50,603 bases of DNA from an uncultured Gemmatimonadota bacterium (GCA_902825965.1 CADEDA010000022.1:1-50603), one strand, 5' to 3'; shown: positions 25,481 through 37,283, numbered from the stretch's first letter. The notes: generated from the sequence alone by a model not told the origin. Numbers and translations: made by a program.

Positions 25481-28400
25481 GTGCGGTTGACCAAGCTCGA
25501 GTTGCACGGATTCAAGTCGTTCGCGGACCAGACCTACCTCACGTTCGAGCCGGGCGTGACGGCGATCGTGGGCCCGAACGGCTGCGGCAAGTCCAACGTG
25601 TCGGATGCCGTGCGCTGGGTGCTCGGTGAGCAGCGGGCCCGCCTGCTGCGCGGGGCCAAGATGGAGGAAGTGATCTTCCAGGGGTCCTCGGCGCGCCGCG
25701 CAGTGAACATCGCGGAAGTGTCGCTGCACTTCGAGAACGAGGACGGCTCGCTTCCGGTGCCGTTCAAGGAAGTCGTGATCACGCGGCGGCTCTCGCGCTC
25801 GGGGGAGAGCGACTACTTCCTCAACCGCGCACCCTGCCGGCTCCGCGACATCCACGACCTCGTGCGCGGCACCGGACTCGGCGCCGACTCGGGCGTGGTG
25901 ATCGAGAGCAAGATGATCGACGCACTCCTCTCCGACCGGCCGGACGACCGGCGCGAGCTCTTCGAGGAGGCGGCCGGCGTGGGACTCTACCGCGACCGCC
26001 GGCGCTCGACGGAGCGCCAGCTCGAGGCCACGAGCGCGGACCTGCTCCGCATCGACGACCTCACGGCCGAAGTGCAGACGCAGGTGCGCTCGCTGCTCCG
26101 CCAGCGCCGCCGCGCGGAGAAACACGCCGAGATCACCACGCGGCGCTTCGCCGTGGAGCTCACGCTCGCGTCCCGCGAGATGGCCGCCTGGCACACCGAA
26201 CTCGAAGGACTCGACACCCGGCTGGTCGAGCTGCGCGAGGGCGTGCCCGCGACGCAGCAGACGGTCCGGGATGCCGAGGCGGCGCGTGACGCGGCCCACG
26301 CCGCCCGCGCGGCGGCCGAGACCACGCGCCACGAGCGTGCACTGGTGGCCGCGACCGCGCGTCAGGCGGTGCTCGAGCTGCAGCAGCAACTCGCGGTGGC
26401 CGAGGAGCGGCATCGCAACGCGCTCTCGCGCCGCGAACGCGCCGCGCAGGAGCGGGCCGAGGGGGCCGCGTTCGGCGACCGCGTGCGGGGGGAGTTCGAG
26501 CAGGCCCAGCAGGATGAGCAGCAGTGCGTGCTCGCGCTCGAGACGGCGGCGCATGCCCTGCAGGAGAGGGTCGCCGCCGAGGACACGTCCCGCGGCGGCG
26601 TCGCGAACGCCCGCGCGTCGGCGGAACAGGCGGACCGGGCCGTGCGTGAGCTGCGCGACCGCGTCCGGCGGTTGGAGCTCGAGCGCGAGAACGCGGAGCG
26701 GGAACTCGCCGAGGTGGCTCAGCGGTCCGAGGCGCTGCTCGCCGAGCACGAGGCGCTGGCCTCGCGGCTGCAACTCGCGGAACGCGAGCTGAACAGCGCC
26801 GACGAGCAGTTGGCGATGGCCCGTGAGCAGGCGGCCGCCGCGGAGAACGCGCTCGATCAGGCACGCGCCGCGGCACGGACCGCGCGGGAGCGCGAGGCCG
26901 CCGCCCGCGCGGACGTGCGCCGGGTCGAGGAGGAGCATACCGCCCTGCAGGGCAAGCTCGCGGCACTCGAAGGCCTCGAGCGCGAGCGCGTGGGCCTCGC
27001 GCCCGCCGCCGCGCGCCTGCTGCGCGAGAAGGACCGCTTCGGCGGTGACGCGGTGCTCGGCCCACTCTCCGACTTCATCGGCGCGGATACCGCCGTCGCG
27101 GCGCAGGTGGAGCGGTTCCTCGGTCCCACCGTGCACGCGGTGGTCGTGCGCGACCGTGCGGCGGCCGACGCGGTGCGGGCCTGGCACGCGGACGCCAACC
27201 CGGGCGCGCTGCTCCTCCTGCCCCTCGACGCCATCAGCAACGGCGCGCTCTCCGGCGACGCCGACGAACTCGCCGCCCGGGTGCGCACCGAGGGTGCCGC
27301 CGGCGCCTGGGTGCGTGCGCTGCTCGGCAAGGTCCGCGCGACGAGCGACGGCAACGGGTTCGTCGACGCGCGCGGTGCCGTGTGGCTGCCCGCCAAGGAA
27401 GCGGGCGCCGGCCCGCTGCGGCGCCGTGCCGAACTCGAGGAACTCCGCAGCACGCTGAGCACCATCGAGATCCGCCGCGCGGCGGTGCAGGCCGCCGCGC
27501 AGCAGGTGCACGACGAGGTCGTGCGCGCCGAGTCCACCGCCGCGCAGGCGGCGGACGCGACGGCGAGTGCGCAGCAGGCGTCGGCGCAGGCCGCACAGGT
27601 GCGCAACGAGCGGGACCGCGTGCGCGAGCGCGCGGCGCGAGAGCTGGCCGACGCCGTGGCGCTGCGCGAGAAGCTGGCCGGTCGCCACAACGAGCTCGGC
27701 GAGCGCGTCACGGCAAGCATCGCCGCGCAGGAGGAGACGTCCCGCGAACTCGTGACCGCGGACGACGCCGCCAATGCCGCGCGTGCGCTGCTCGTCGCCG
27801 CCGAGCGCCTGCAGGACGAGGCGCGCGAGGCGCGCGCCGCCCACCAGGTGGCGCACGCGCAGGCCGAGGCCCGTCGGCAGGTCGCCAGCGAGCGCCGCGA
27901 ACGCCTCGACCGCGAGCGGGCTTCCGCGCTCACGCGCCTGGAGTCGCTCGAGCGCGAACTGGCGACCCTCGCGGAGGAGGACGGCCAGCTCGAGGAGCAG
28001 ATGGGTGTCTGGCAGCAGGAGATCGCCGCGCGGCGCAGTACGCAGGCCGAGGCCGACGCCGCGTTGGCGGCGGCCGAGGAGTCGGTGCGGGCCGCCGACG
28101 CCGCCTTGACCGCCGCAGAGCACGGCCTCGACGCCGCGCGTCGCGCGGCGGACGAGAGCGCACAGGGGCTGCACCTCGCGGAGCTGCGGTTCGCGGAGCT
28201 CTCGGGCAAGCGGGCGGCCATCAAGGAGCGCCTCGAAGCCGAATGGCGCCGTCCGCTCGACGAACTGCTCGCGGGGTACGAACCCGTCGAGGCCGAGGAG
28301 GACGCCCTGCGCGTCGAGGCCGAGGACCTGCGGAAGCAGATCGAGCAGCTGGGCCCGGTGAACCCGCTCGCGATCGAGGAGCACGAGGAGGAGACCAAGC

Positions 28401-29008
28401 GTCTCGAGTTCCTCACCACCCAGCGCGCCGACCTCTCGGAGGCGCAGGCGAAGCTGCAGACGGCCATCAAGGAGATCGATGTCACCGCCCGCGACCTCTT
28501 CCTCGCGACGTTCGCGCAGGTGCGCGCGCACTTCCGCGAGATCTTCATGACGCTGTTCGGCGGCGGCGAGTGCGACCTGCGGCTGGAGAACCCCGATGCG
28601 CCGCTGGATTGCGACATCGAGATCCACGCGAGCCCGCGCGGCAAGCGCACGCAGCGCATCCACTTGCTCTCGAGCGGCGAGCGCGCGCTGGTCGCGCTGT
28701 CGCTGCTCTTCGGCATCTTCCTCACCAAGCCCAGCCCGTTCTGCCTCCTGGACGAAGTCGACGCCCCACTCGACGACCAGAACATCGGACGCTTCGTGAA
28801 GATGCTGAACCAGTTCAAGCAGAACACCCAGTTCATCGTGATCACGCACAACCCGCGGACCACGACCGAGGCGGCCGATGCCGTCTACGGCGTGACCATG
28901 CAGGAGCCGGGCGTCTCGTCGCTCGTGAGCGTGCGCATGAACGGCCGCGCCGTGGACGACGAGGATGTCGCCGCGGCCGTCGGCGCCGAACCCGCCACCA
29001 CCGCCTGA
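25481..29008 (+). CDS. smc: Chromosome segregation protein SMC
   Basis: A 1175-residue SMC ATPase that compacts and segregates chromosomes with ScpA/ScpB (not in this window). Seen: N-terminal [19 protein letters not shown] and Walker [10 protein letters not shown] near residues 32-40, long coiled coils, a hinge near 520-640 ([22 protein letters not shown]), the signature [18 protein letters not shown] near 1063 and Walker [14 protein letters not shown] near 1087. GTG start abuts the stop of the preceding gene; the family start [16 protein letters not shown] supports it. Confidence 0.97.
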   Translation: MRLTKLELHGFKSFADQTYLTFEPGVTAIVGPNGCGKSNVSDAVRWVLGEQRARLLRGAKMEEVIFQGSSARRAVNIAEVSLHFENEDGSLPVPFKEVVITRRLSRSGESDYFLNRAPCRLRDIHDLVRGTGLGADSGVVIESKMIDALLSDRPDDRRELFEEAAGVGLYRDRRRSTERQLEATSADLLRIDDLTAEVQTQVRSLLRQRRRAEKHAEITTRRFAVELTLASREMAAWHTELEGLDTRLVELREGVPATQQTVRDAEAARDAAHAARAAAETTRHERALVAATARQAVLELQQQLAVAEERHRNALSRRERAAQERAEGAAFGDRVRGEFEQAQQDEQQCVLALETAAHALQERVAAEDTSRGGVANARASAEQADRAVRELRDRVRRLELERENAERELAEVAQRSEALLAEHEALASRLQLAERELNSADEQLAMAREQAAAAENALDQARAAARTAREREAAARADVRRVEEEHTALQGKLAALEGLERERVGLAPAAARLLREKDRFGGDAVLGPLSDFIGADTAVAAQVERFLGPTVHAVVVRDRAAADAVRAWHADANPGALLLLPLDAISNGALSGDADELAARVRTEGAAGAWVRALLGKVRATSDGNGFVDARGAVWLPAKEAGAGPLRRRAELEELRSTLSTIEIRRAAVQAAAQQVHDEVVRAESTAAQAADATASAQQASAQAAQVRNERDRVRERAARELADAVALREKLAGRHNELGERVTASIAAQEETSRELVTADDAANAARALLVAAERLQDEAREARAAHQVAHAQAEARRQVASERRERLDRERASALTRLESLERELATLAEEDGQLEEQMGVWQQEIAARRSTQAEADAALAAAEESVRAADAALTAAEHGLDAARRAADESAQGLHLAELRFAELSGKRAAIKERLEAEWRRPLDELLAGYEPVEAEEDALRVEAEDLRKQIEQLGPVNPLAIEEHEEETKRLEFLTTQRADLSEAQAKLQTAIKEIDVTARDLFLATFAQVRAHFREIFMTLFGGGECDLRLENPDAPLDCDIEIHASPRGKRTQRIHLLSSGERALVALSLLFGIFLTKPSPFCLLDEVDAPLDDQNIGRFVKMLNQFKQNTQFIVITHNPRTTTEAADAVYGVTMQEPGVSSLVSVRMNGRAVDDEDVAAAVGAEPATTA

Positions 29009-29018
29009 GGACCCGACG

Positions 29019-30047
29019 ATGCTGGTGGTGATGAAGGCCGATGCGACCGAGGCGGACGTCGCGCGCGTCTGCGACTGGATCCGCGAGAAGGGCTACACGC
29101 CGCAGCCGATGCCGGGCGCCCAGCGCACCGCCGTCGGCCTGGTGGGCAACGACGGGCGAGTCGATGGCTCGACGCTCGAGGACCTCCCCGGCGTCGCCGA
29201 GGTCATCCACGTCTCCAATCCGTACAAGCAGGTCTCGCGCGAGTGGCGGCCGGAGAACACGCTGGTCACCATCGCGCCCGGCGTGGTGTTCGGCGGCAAC
29301 GACGTGCCGATCATCGCCGGGCCCTGCTCCGTCGAGTCCGAAGCGCAGATCCTGGCCTCGGCGCGCGCGGTGAAGGCAGCGGGTGCCGTGGCGCTGCGCG
29401 GGGGCGCCTACAAGCCGCGCTCGTCGCCGTACTCGTTCCAGGGCCTCGGCAAGAAGGGGCTCGAACTCCTCGCACTCGCCAAGCGCGAGACCGGCCTCGC
29501 CATCGTCACCGAAGCGATGGACGACGAGGGCGCGCACCTGGTGGCCGAGTACGCCGACTGCCTGCAGATCGGCGCGCGGAACATGCAGAACTACTCGCTG
29601 CTCAAGACCGCCGGGAAGATCGGCAAGCCGGTGCTGCTCAAGCGCGGCATGGCGGCCACGATCCAGGACCTGCTGCTCTCGGCCGAATACCTGCTCGCCG
29701 AGGGCAACACGCAGGTGATCCTCTGCGAACGCGGCCTGCGCAGCTTCGACACCACGTCGCGCAACCTCTTCGACCTCACCGCGATCCCGGTGGTGCAATC
29801 GCTGTCGCACCTGCCGATCGTCGCGGACCCGAGCCATGGCACCGGCCGTCGCGACAAGGTGCTGCCGATGGCCCGCGCGGCCGTGGCGGCCGGCGCGGAC
29901 GGCATCCTCATCGAGGTGCATCCGCAGCCCGAGAAGGCGATGTCGGACGGTGCGCAGTCGCAGACGCCGGACCAGTTCACCGAGACGGTGCAGCAGCTCC
30001 GGCGCGTGGCGCAGGCCATCGGCCGCCGCATCACGGGACCGCTGTGA
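29019..30047 (+). CDS. aroF: 3-deoxy-7-phosphoheptulonate (DAHP) synthase, AroF type Ib
   Basis: First enzyme of the shikimate pathway. A 342-residue protein with a short N-terminal ferredoxin-like/ACT-like regulatory domain ([20 protein letters not shown]), then the TIM barrel. Seen: [74 protein letters not shown] and [14 protein letters not shown], the expected active-site set. Start at MLVVMKADA chosen because the family begins here. GTGA overlap with lolA. Confidence 0.95.
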   Translation: MLVVMKADATEADVARVCDWIREKGYTPQPMPGAQRTAVGLVGNDGRVDGSTLEDLPGVAEVIHVSNPYKQVSREWRPENTLVTIAPGVVFGGNDVPIIAGPCSVESEAQILASARAVKAAGAVALRGGAYKPRSSPYSFQGLGKKGLELLALAKRETGLAIVTEAMDDEGAHLVAEYADCLQIGARNMQNYSLLKTAGKIGKPVLLKRGMAATIQDLLLSAEYLLAEGNTQVILCERGLRSFDTTSRNLFDLTAIPVVQSLSHLPIVADPSHGTGRRDKVLPMARAAVAAGADGILIEVHPQPEKAMSDGAQSQTPDQFTETVQQLRRVAQAIGRRITGPL

Positions 30048-30793
30048 ACCCTGCGCGGGCGTCGGCTCCGCGGGTTCGGCGGGCGCGCGTCGCCGGCATG
30101 TCGCTGCTCTGCACGACACTGCTCTGCGCCACGCTGCTCGCGAGCCCGTCGTCCGCGCAGTCGTCGTCGAAGCCGACCGCGCGGGATTCCGCGCGCGTCG
30201 CACTGCTCGAGCGCACGGCGGCCACCTACCGCGGCACGCGCTCGCTGCGCGCCACGTTCACCCAGGCCATCACCAGCGTGCGCGGGGGGCCGCCGATGCG
30301 CTCCGCCGGCGAGTTCTTCCAGCAGGGTAGCCAGCGCTTCGCCTTCCGCTTCACGGATCCGCCCGAGGACCGCATCGTCGCCGACGGCGAGGTACTCTGG
30401 CTGTACCTGCCCAGCACGTCCAAGGGGCAGGTACTCAAGGTCCCGCGGGCCGTGGGTGCCGGGCTCGACATCGCCGCCACGGTGCTGCGCGAGCCGGCGC
30501 GCCGGTTCACCATCTCCGGCCTGCCCGACACGACCATCGACCGCACGCCCGTGCAGGTGCTGCACTTGGTGCCCAAGGCCGGCGAGGCACCGTTCGCACG
30601 GACCACGCTGTGGATCGAGCCCCGGAGCGCCACCGTGCGCCGCGCGGTGATCGTCGAACTCAGCGGCCTTACGCGCACCCTCGCGTTCTCGCGCATCCGC
30701 ACCGGCACCACGCTGCCGGCCGGGGTCTTCACCTTCACGCCTCCGCCGGGCGTGCGGGTGATCGATCAGGCCGCGCTGCTCACTCCTCGCTGA
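30044..30793 (+). CDS. lolA: Outer-membrane lipoprotein carrier protein LolA-like
   Basis: A 249-residue periplasmic protein with a signal peptide (hydrophobic core [21 protein letters not shown]). Seen: [49 protein letters not shown] and [16 protein letters not shown], the LolA fold pattern, for shuttling lipoproteins between membranes. GTG at 30044 overlaps the aroF stop; an ATG at 30098 is an alternative start. The 3' end overlaps the convergent ctpA gene by 14 bp. Confidence 0.85.
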   Translation: MNPARASAPRVRRARVAGMSLLCTTLLCATLLASPSSAQSSSKPTARDSARVALLERTAATYRGTRSLRATFTQAITSVRGGPPMRSAGEFFQQGSQRFAFRFTDPPEDRIVADGEVLWLYLPSTSKGQVLKVPRAVGAGLDIAATVLREPARRFTISGLPDTTIDRTPVQVLHLVPKAGEAPFARTTLWIEPRSATVRRAVIVELSGLTRTLAFSRIRTGTTLPAGVFTFTPPPGVRVIDQAALLTPR

Positions 30794-32330
30794 GCAGCGC
30801 GCGCGGCGTTGCCGCGCGCCGGAGCCGCGTCGCGGCCTCCTGCACCACCTTGTCCGACCGCACCAGTCGGCGCTGCGCGTACGGCACGCCGAACGCGATG
30901 CGCGCCACCTCGTTGCCCAGCAGGCGGTCGAGCATGTCCGCCGAGAGGTCGAAGGTCACCACGTCCACGTAGAGTTTCTGGCGCTCCATCTGCCGGCGCA
31001 GGCGGGCGCGCCATTCCGGTGCCGGTACGAACAGCGAATCGCGCACCGCGCCCTCACGCACCAGGCTCGACGCCAGGTCGCGCATCACCTGCCGGAACGC
31101 CGGGACCTCGCGACCGAGTTGCGCGTAGAACCGGCGCTCGGCCGGATCGACCGCACTGTCGCCCAGCGCCACGTCGGGCACGATCCCGCCACCGCCGTAC
31201 ACCTTGCGACCCGACGCCGTGCGGAAGACCGCCCGTTCCGCCGCGTCGATGAGCGGCTGCTCGTCCTCGGGTGGGTACTCGATCCCGCGGCCGAGCGGTG
31301 TGTACCAGCGCGCGTTCGTGAGCGAGAGCGCGGCCCCGTTCTCGAGGTTGTAGATGGCCTGTGCGCTGCCCTTCCCGTAGGTGCGGCGCCCCATCACCAG
31401 CGCGCGGTCGTGGTCCTGCAGCGCCCCGGCGACGATCTCCGCCGCGCTCGCCGTACCGTGGTTCACCAGCACGACCAGCGGCAGGCCGGACCAGCGCTCC
31501 GCCGTCGAATCCACGTAGCTGGTGTTCACGCTCTCCACGCGTCCCTTGGTGCTCACGATCAGCTTGCCGTCGGGCAGGAAGAGATCGGCCACACCGACAC
31601 CCTGGGCGAGCAAGCCACCGGGATTGCCCCGCAGGTCCAGCACGAGCGACCGCGCCCCGGCGTTGCGGAGCGAGTCCACCGTGTGGATGAGCTCGGCCTC
31701 GGTCGAGTCACTGAACGTGGTCACCGCCAGGTAACCGACGCCACCCTCGAGCACCGTGGCCCGCGTGACCGCACTCAGCAGGATCGCCGCACGCTCCAGC
31801 GTGACGTTGAGGCGCGTGGAGGCACCGCGCTCCACGCCGAGCGCCACACTGGTACCCGGCGGGCCACGGAACGCGATGCGCGCCTCCTCGACGGTCCAAC
31901 CGCGCATCGACTTGCCGTCAATCTCCACGAGGCGGTCACCGGTCTGCAGGCCGGCGCGTTCGGCGGGCGAGCCCGGACGCGGCTGCGAGACCGTCACCCA
32001 CCCGTCCCGCACGTCGACCTGCAGCCCGACCCCGAGATAGGAGTTGCTGGCCGTGCGCGTGAGGCGCTCGAGCCGGTCCGGGGTGAGGTAGGCGGTGTTC
32101 GGGTCGCCGAGCTCGGTGACCATGCCGTTCATCGCCAGCTCCCAGAGCCGCTCCTCGTCCACCGGTTCGACATAACTCTGGCGGACCCGGTGCATGACGG
32201 CCTGCAGCAGCAGCGCGCCGTCGCGCTCGGTCGCGTCGCGGCCGCGGACGAGGCGCTGCACCAGCCAGCCGCCCGCGTAGGCGGCCGCCAGGATCACGAC
32301 GGCGGACCCGATGATGCGGAGGCGGTTCAC
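30780..32330 (-). CDS. S41 family C-terminal processing peptidase
   Basis: A 516-residue CtpA/Prc-like serine protease. An N-terminal membrane anchor (residues about 5-25, IIGSAVVILAAAYAGG), a PDZ domain (ASNSYLGVGLQVDVRDGWVTVSQPRPGSPAERAGLQTGDRLVEIDGKS) and the S41 catalytic core. The catalytic Ser lies in GTASAAEIVAGAL and the Lys in RRTYGKGSAQ, as expected for a Ser-Lys dyad. Probable role: degrading or trimming periplasmic proteins. GTG start overlaps the tmk stop by 4 bp; longer in-frame starts would lie inside tmk. Last gene of the rpmE-prfA-prmC-ylbF-tmk-ctpA operon. Confidence 0.92.
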   Translation of the reverse strand: MNRLRIIGSAVVILAAAYAGGWLVQRLVRGRDATERDGALLLQAVMHRVRQSYVEPVDEERLWELAMNGMVTELGDPNTAYLTPDRLERLTRTASNSYLGVGLQVDVRDGWVTVSQPRPGSPAERAGLQTGDRLVEIDGKSMRGWTVEEARIAFRGPPGTSVALGVERGASTRLNVTLERAAILLSAVTRATVLEGGVGYLAVTTFSDSTEAELIHTVDSLRNAGARSLVLDLRGNPGGLLAQGVGVADLFLPDGKLIVSTKGRVESVNTSYVDSTAERWSGLPLVVLVNHGTASAAEIVAGALQDHDRALVMGRRTYGKGSAQAIYNLENGAALSLTNARWYTPLGRGIEYPPEDEQPLIDAAERAVFRTASGRKVYGGGGIVPDVALGDSAVDPAERRFYAQLGREVPAFRQVMRDLASSLVREGAVRDSLFVPAPEWRARLRRQMERQKLYVDVVTFDLSADMLDRLLGNEVARIAFGVPYAQRRLVRSDKVVQEAATRLRRAATPRALLSEE

Positions 32331-33007
32331 GAGGGTACTCCGGCGGCACCGGCGAGTTCGGGCAGCGCCGTGAGCACCGCGGCGCGTACGCGCTGGCCCA
32401 CCTCGTCCACGCTGCCGCGTGCGTCCACGGCGACGATCGGACCGCATTCCGGATGGGCCACCTGCCAGGCCGGCGTGGCGAACAACGCGAAGGCTTCGGC
32501 GACGCGCGCATGGAAGTCGACGTCGGCCCGTTCGATGCGATCGGCCGCCCCGCGTGCACCCGCACGCGCCAGCCCGACGTCGCTCGGCAACGTGAGCAGC
32601 ACCGTGAGATCGGGGACCAGGCCCGCCGTCGCCAGCCGGTTTGCGACACGGACGGCCTCCTCCGGCAGACCGCGCCCATGGATCTGGTAGGCGTAGGTCG
32701 AGAGCAGGAAGCGGTCGAGCAGGACGTGCTTGCCGCGTTCGAGGCCCGGGCGGAGCTCGGCACCCACGAGTTGCGCGCGCGAGGCGATGAAGAGCGCGGC
32801 CTCCGCTGCGGCCTCGACGTGCCCGTCGGTGTGCAGCAGCAAGTCGCGGATCGCGTCGCCGAGCGGGGTCCCGCCCGGCTCACGGAACACGTAGTGCGCG
32901 ATGCGGTCGTCGCTGAGCCGTGCGGCGAGGCGCCGGAGCTGGGTGGTCTTCCCCGCCCCTTCGCCGCCCTCGAACACGATGAGCCGCCCGCGCGTGACCA
33001 CGCTCAC
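32327..33007 (-). CDS. tmk: Thymidylate kinase
   Basis: A 226-residue dTMP kinase making dTDP. Seen: P-loop FEGGEGAGKTTQ at residues 12-23, FREPGGTPLGDAIRDLLL, the DRF motif in VLLDRFLLSTYAYQIHGRGL, and a Lys/Arg-containing lid (GARGAADRIERADVDFHARV). GTG at 33007 overlaps the ylbF stop (GTGA). An in-frame ATG farther upstream would lie in ylbF and is not conserved. Confidence 0.95.
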   Translation of the reverse strand: MSVVTRGRLIVFEGGEGAGKTTQLRRLAARLSDDRIAHYVFREPGGTPLGDAIRDLLLHTDGHVEAAAEAALFIASRAQLVGAELRPGLERGKHVLLDRFLLSTYAYQIHGRGLPEEAVRVANRLATAGLVPDLTVLLTLPSDVGLARAGARGAADRIERADVDFHARVAEAFALFATPAWQVAHPECGPIVAVDARGSVDEVGQRVRAAVLTALPELAGAAGVPS

Positions 33008-33360
33008 CCCAAGGTGATGATCGAGCTCGTGGCGCCCTTCTTGATGCCGTCGGCGATCCACTGGTTCACCTGCACCATCACCTTGTCGAAGTTCTCGTTG
33101 GCGGCGATGAACCGCTGGTAGATGGCGGACCCCTGGACCTTGCCGAGCAACTGGTCGAGTTCCTGCTCCATCGCGGCGGTGGGCTGCTCGCCGCGCTCGA
33201 TCATCTGCTGGGCCTCGTGGCGCAGCTGGTCCATGCGCTGCAACGCCGTGACCGCGTCGCGGTCGCCGTTGAGGGCCTCGTTGGCGCGCTTGAGGGCCTG
33301 GTACTCGTTGCTCTGGCCAATCAGCCGTCCCAGTTCCTGCGCCTTGTCGCTGAGCATCAC
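33004..33360 (-). CDS. YlbF/YmcA family protein
   Basis: A 118-residue helical protein of the DUF964 (YlbF/YmcA) family: ELGRLIGQSNEYQALKRANEALNGD, then the helical QQMIERGEQPTAAMEQELDQLL and VQGSAIYQRFIAANENFDKVMVQVNQWI. In Bacillus such proteins form a complex with RNase Y regulation roles; here the role is unknown. GTG start overlaps the prmC stop; an ATG lies one codon further in. Confidence 0.85.
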   Translation of the reverse strand: MMLSDKAQELGRLIGQSNEYQALKRANEALNGDRDAVTALQRMDQLRHEAQQMIERGEQPTAAMEQELDQLLGKVQGSAIYQRFIAANENFDKVMVQVNQWIADGIKKGATSSIITLG

Positions 33361-34261
33361 CGCTCCTGTCGTCTGGCCACCACGATGCGCGGGCGGCCGG
33401 TCAAGTCGAGTCGAGTCTCGATGTCCGTGAATCGGCCATCGGTCCGTACCGCGGCGGCCGCGAGGTCGGCGCGCTGCGAGTCCACCTCCAACGCCAGCAA
33501 TCCTCCCGGCACCAGCACGGCCGCCGCCTGGGGGACCAGCGCCCGGATCACCGCCATGCCATCGTCGTCCGCGAACAGGGCCAGGTGCGGCTCCCAGTCG
33601 CGGACGACGGCGGGCACCAGCGCCTGCTCCGCCCGCGAAATATACGGCGGGTTGGACACCACAGTGTCGAAGCGCAGTTGCCCCACCGGCTCCAGGAGCG
33701 ATCCCAGATGGAAGTGCAGCCGCGCGCGCTTCTCCGGCGGGAGGGCGGCGAGGTTCGCTTCGGCCACGGCGAGGGCGTCGGCCGAGATATCCACGGCGTG
33801 GACCTCCTCGAACCCTCCCTCGGACGCGAGCGCGAGGGCGATGGCGCCAGAGCCGGTACCCACGTCGACCACGCGGCCGCTGCCGCCACGCTGCGCGGCG
33901 AGGACGAGCTCCACGAGGACCTCGGTCTCCGGCCGCGGGATCAGGACCCGCTCGTCCACCGTGAGCGTGAGATGCCGGAAGGCGGCCCGCTGCACCGCGT
34001 ACTGCATGGGCATGCCGGCCGCGCGGCGTTCGGCCGCGGCACGCACCCGCTCCTGCATCTCAGGACCGAGCAGCTCGTCGCGGTGGGCGGACGGCCAGAA
34101 CTTGGGCCGATCGAGCAGCCAGGCGATGAGGTCGCGGGCCTCGGCACGCGCCGGCGGCACGTCCGGTCCGGCGAGCCGCACCGCCACGTCGTCGAGCAGC
34201 GCGCCGATGCTGATCGGCCCGTCGGGCGCATCGGGGATCTCCGTCGCGGCCCGCACGGTCC

Positions 34262-34265
<4 letters not shown>
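33357..34265 (-). CDS. prmC: Release factor glutamine methyltransferase PrmC
   Basis: A 302-residue enzyme that N5-methylates the Gln of the GGQ motif in release factors. Seen: [14 protein letters not shown], the N-terminal helical domain, the SAM-binding [22 protein letters not shown] and the NPPY motif in [12 protein letters not shown]. Directly downstream of prfA with a GTGA overlap, pairing substrate and modifying enzyme. Confidence 0.95.
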
Positions 34266-35334
<1,069 letters not shown>

Positions 35335-35338
<4 letters not shown>

Positions 35339-35541
35339 GCGGTGGCCTTGGAGTACTTCTGGCGGAAGCGCTCAACGCGTCCCGCGGTGTCGATGAGCTT
35401 CTGCTTGCCGGTGAAGAACGGGTGGCAGGCCGCGCAGATGTCGGTGTGGATCTCCGCGTGCGTGGAGCGCGTCTGGAACGTGTTGCCGCAGGCGCAGATC
35501 ACCGTCGCGGTCGCGTACGTGGGATGGATCTCGGGCTTCAT
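35335..35541 (-). CDS. rpmE: 50S ribosomal protein L31 (zinc-binding form)
   Basis: A 68-residue bL31: [61 protein letters not shown]. The Cys residues (C-x-C and C-x-x-C) mark the zinc-containing paralogue. First gene of the operon that continues into prfA, prmC, ylbF, tmk and ctpA. Confidence 0.96.
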
Positions 35542-35576
35542 GGGTGCCTCAGGTGCGTGGACTTGGAGAACCTCGA

Positions 35577-35605
35577 ATCCTAACCGCCCCGGCGGCCATT
35601 ATCAA
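35577..35605 (-). promoter_or_regulatory. Promoter of the rpmE-prfA operon
   Basis: On the minus strand: TTGATA (35605-35600), 17-bp spacer, TAGGAT (35582-35577), followed by TCGAGG, about 36 bp before the rpmE ATG. The spacing is canonical, and the sequence after the -10 resembles that at prs. Confidence 0.7.
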
Positions 35606-35637
35606 GAGGCGGGCGTCAGACTCCAGGCACGCGCAAG

Positions 35638-36447
35638 CTATTGCCGGATTTGCAGTTCCGTCGCCGTCGGCGCGGTCCGCAGCAGGTCGAACCGGGTGCG
35701 CAGCAGGTGGCGGCCCAGCGCGTCCCAGGCTCCCACCGTGACGTGGATCGCCGCGTCCTGTGCGCCCCCCACCGGCACGACGAACGCGACCGTGTGGTCC
35801 ACCAGCGGCTCCAGCCGCTCCGCGCGGATCGACTCCGCGGCGAACGCCCCCGAGAGGCGCACCGTGGAGGACATCAGTCGCGCCGCGGTGCTCGCGCGAT
35901 AGGTCACGTAGACCGTGTCGCCGGGCTCCAGCGGCGAGCGCGAGCCGCGAGTCTCGACGAACGTGATCGCCGGGAATCCCCCCGAGGGATCGGGCAGCAG
36001 GCCGCAGGTCACGGGGACCGCCTCACGGTGGCGGGCGGTGTCGCCATCGACGCGGTAGCGGAACAGCAGCGTGTTCCGGAAGGGTTGCGGCGCGAAGATC
36101 TCGATGTGCGCCGTGTCGCCCTCGCCTGCGGCGAGTTCGCGGCGTGCCCAGAACTCGCGGTCGGTCGCCGGAATCTCGATCGTGTCGGTCGCGAGCGTCG
36201 AGTCGAATGGGCTGTAGACCACAACGTCGAGGCCGTCCCAGCGTGCCACGCCCCTGCCCCGGGCCCGAGCCGTGAACTGGGCCGTGCAGGCCACGCGGTG
36301 CTGGCCGCCCTCGCGATGCACCGTGAACGCGGGCGCACCGTCGCCTCGCAGCTCGAGGGTGAAGCGCTCCGTGGGTGCCGCGGCGTCCTCGCAGGCCGTG
36401 AGGAGGACCGTCGCGCAGAACAGCCATCGATTCAATCGGTTCGACAT
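35638..36447 (-). CDS. Hypothetical lipoprotein
   Basis: A 269-residue protein beginning MSNRLNRWLFCATVLLTAC with a clear lipobox (LTAC), so lipidated and envelope-bound. The rest is rich in predicted beta strands (DTVYVTYRASTAARLMSSTVRLSG, HTVAFVVPVGGAQDAAIHVTV) with Ig-like character. No recognised family or catalytic motif. The start was set at the lipobox-bearing Met; an upstream in-frame ATG extends into the intergenic region and past the crp promoter. Confidence 0.7.
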   Translation of the reverse strand: MSNRLNRWLFCATVLLTACEDAAAPTERFTLELRGDGAPAFTVHREGGQHRVACTAQFTARARGRGVARWDGLDVVVYSPFDSTLATDTIEIPATDREFWARRELAAGEGDTAHIEIFAPQPFRNTLLFRYRVDGDTARHREAVPVTCGLLPDPSGGFPAITFVETRGSRSPLEPGDTVYVTYRASTAARLMSSTVRLSGAFAAESIRAERLEPLVDHTVAFVVPVGGAQDAAIHVTVGAWDALGRHLLRTRFDLLRTAPTATELQIRQ

Positions 36448-36490
36448 ACGCTCCCGCCAGGGTTCCGGACGGCGACCCACGCCGCGAGAT

Positions 36491-36513
36491 AACTCTGGTC
36501 CGGAACTAGAGTT
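36491..36513. promoter_or_regulatory. Dyad upstream of Crp-like gene promoter
   Basis: Arms AACTCT (36491-36496) and AGAGTT (36508-36513) are perfect inverted repeats around 11 bases (GGTCCGGAACT, itself near-palindromic). It ends 6 bp before the -35, in the divergent gap between the lipoprotein and the regulator. It is not a CRP-type site, so it may bind another regulator. Confidence 0.45.
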
Positions 36514-36519
36514 GCGGGT

Positions 36520-36548
36520 TTGACACTCGTGGTATGGGGTCCTAACTT
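36520..36548 (+). promoter_or_regulatory. Promoter of the Crp/Fnr family gene
   Basis: TTGACA (36520-36525), exactly 17 bp, TAACTT (36543-36548), with the ATG 42 bp downstream. It is the best sigma-70-type promoter seen in the window. Confidence 0.75.
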
Positions 36549-36589
36549 CGCCCGCTGGGTACACCCTCGCCGCTCCTCCGGTTCCCGCA

Positions 36590-37270
36590 ATGCCGCCCAC
36601 GACCGCCGATTTCCTCGCCACCGTCCCGCTGTTCCGTTCGCTGGCCCCCGCCGAGGTGGCGGCGTTCTCGCAGATGGCGCGCGAGAAGAGTTATCCCAAG
36701 GGGAGCGTGATCCTCTTCGAGGACGACCCGGGCGACTCGCTGTTCGTGGTGCGGCAGGGACGCGTGAAGGTCGTGCTCGTGGCCGAGGACGGCCGCGAGG
36801 TGATCCTCGGCATCCTGGGGGTGGGGGAGCACTTCGGCGAGCTCTCGCTCATCGACGACCAGCCGCGGTCCGCTCACGTGGTCGCCATGGAGGAGTCCAC
36901 GCTGCTGGTACTGCGGCGCGAGGACTTCCGTCGGCGCGTGGAGCAGAACCCGGCGGTGGCCTGGGCCCTCCTGCTGGAGCTCTCGCGCCGCCTGCGCCGC
37001 GCGGACGAGAAGATCGGCTCGCTGGTCCTCCTCGACGTACCCGGCCGCATCGCCCGCATGATCCTCGACGCCGCGACCGAAGGCGGCAGCGAACTCATCG
37101 AGAAGCCGCTCACGCACCAGACGATCGCGCACGTGATCGGCGCGAGCCGCGAGACCGTCTCGCGCGCGATGCGCGAGTTCGTCGACGCCGGCTGGATCTC
37201 CACCGAACGCCGTCGCATCCGCATCACCGACCGCAGCGCGCTCGAGAAGCGTTCGCAGCAGCGCCTCTGA
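36590..37270 (+). CDS. Crp/Fnr family transcriptional regulator
   Basis: A 226-residue regulator. The N-terminal cyclic-nucleotide-binding domain contains FGELSLIDDQPRSAHV with Glu84, Arg93 and Ser94 placed as in cAMP-binding CRP. A dimerisation helix follows (about 125-150), then a winged HTH (LTHQTIAHVIGASRETVSRAMREFVDAGWI). The recognition-helix residues Arg187, Glu188 and Arg192 match those that read GTGA in CRP. No Fnr Fe-S cysteines are present. It probably responds to a cyclic nucleotide; the identity (cAMP, cGMP or other) cannot be told. A matching TGTGA-N6-TCACG lies just downstream. Confidence 0.93.
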   Translation: MPPTTADFLATVPLFRSLAPAEVAAFSQMAREKSYPKGSVILFEDDPGDSLFVVRQGRVKVVLVAEDGREVILGILGVGEHFGELSLIDDQPRSAHVVAMEESTLLVLRREDFRRRVEQNPAVAWALLLELSRRLRRADEKIGSLVLLDVPGRIARMILDAATEGGSELIEKPLTHQTIAHVIGASRETVSRAMREFVDAGWISTERRRIRITDRSALEKRSQQRL

Positions 37271-37283
37271 GCGTCGTCCGCAC

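Noticed and set aside
25115-28849. Long minus-strand ORF (1244 codons) opposite smc
   Set aside because: An antisense shadow of smc; smc is certain and no motif is visible on the other strand.
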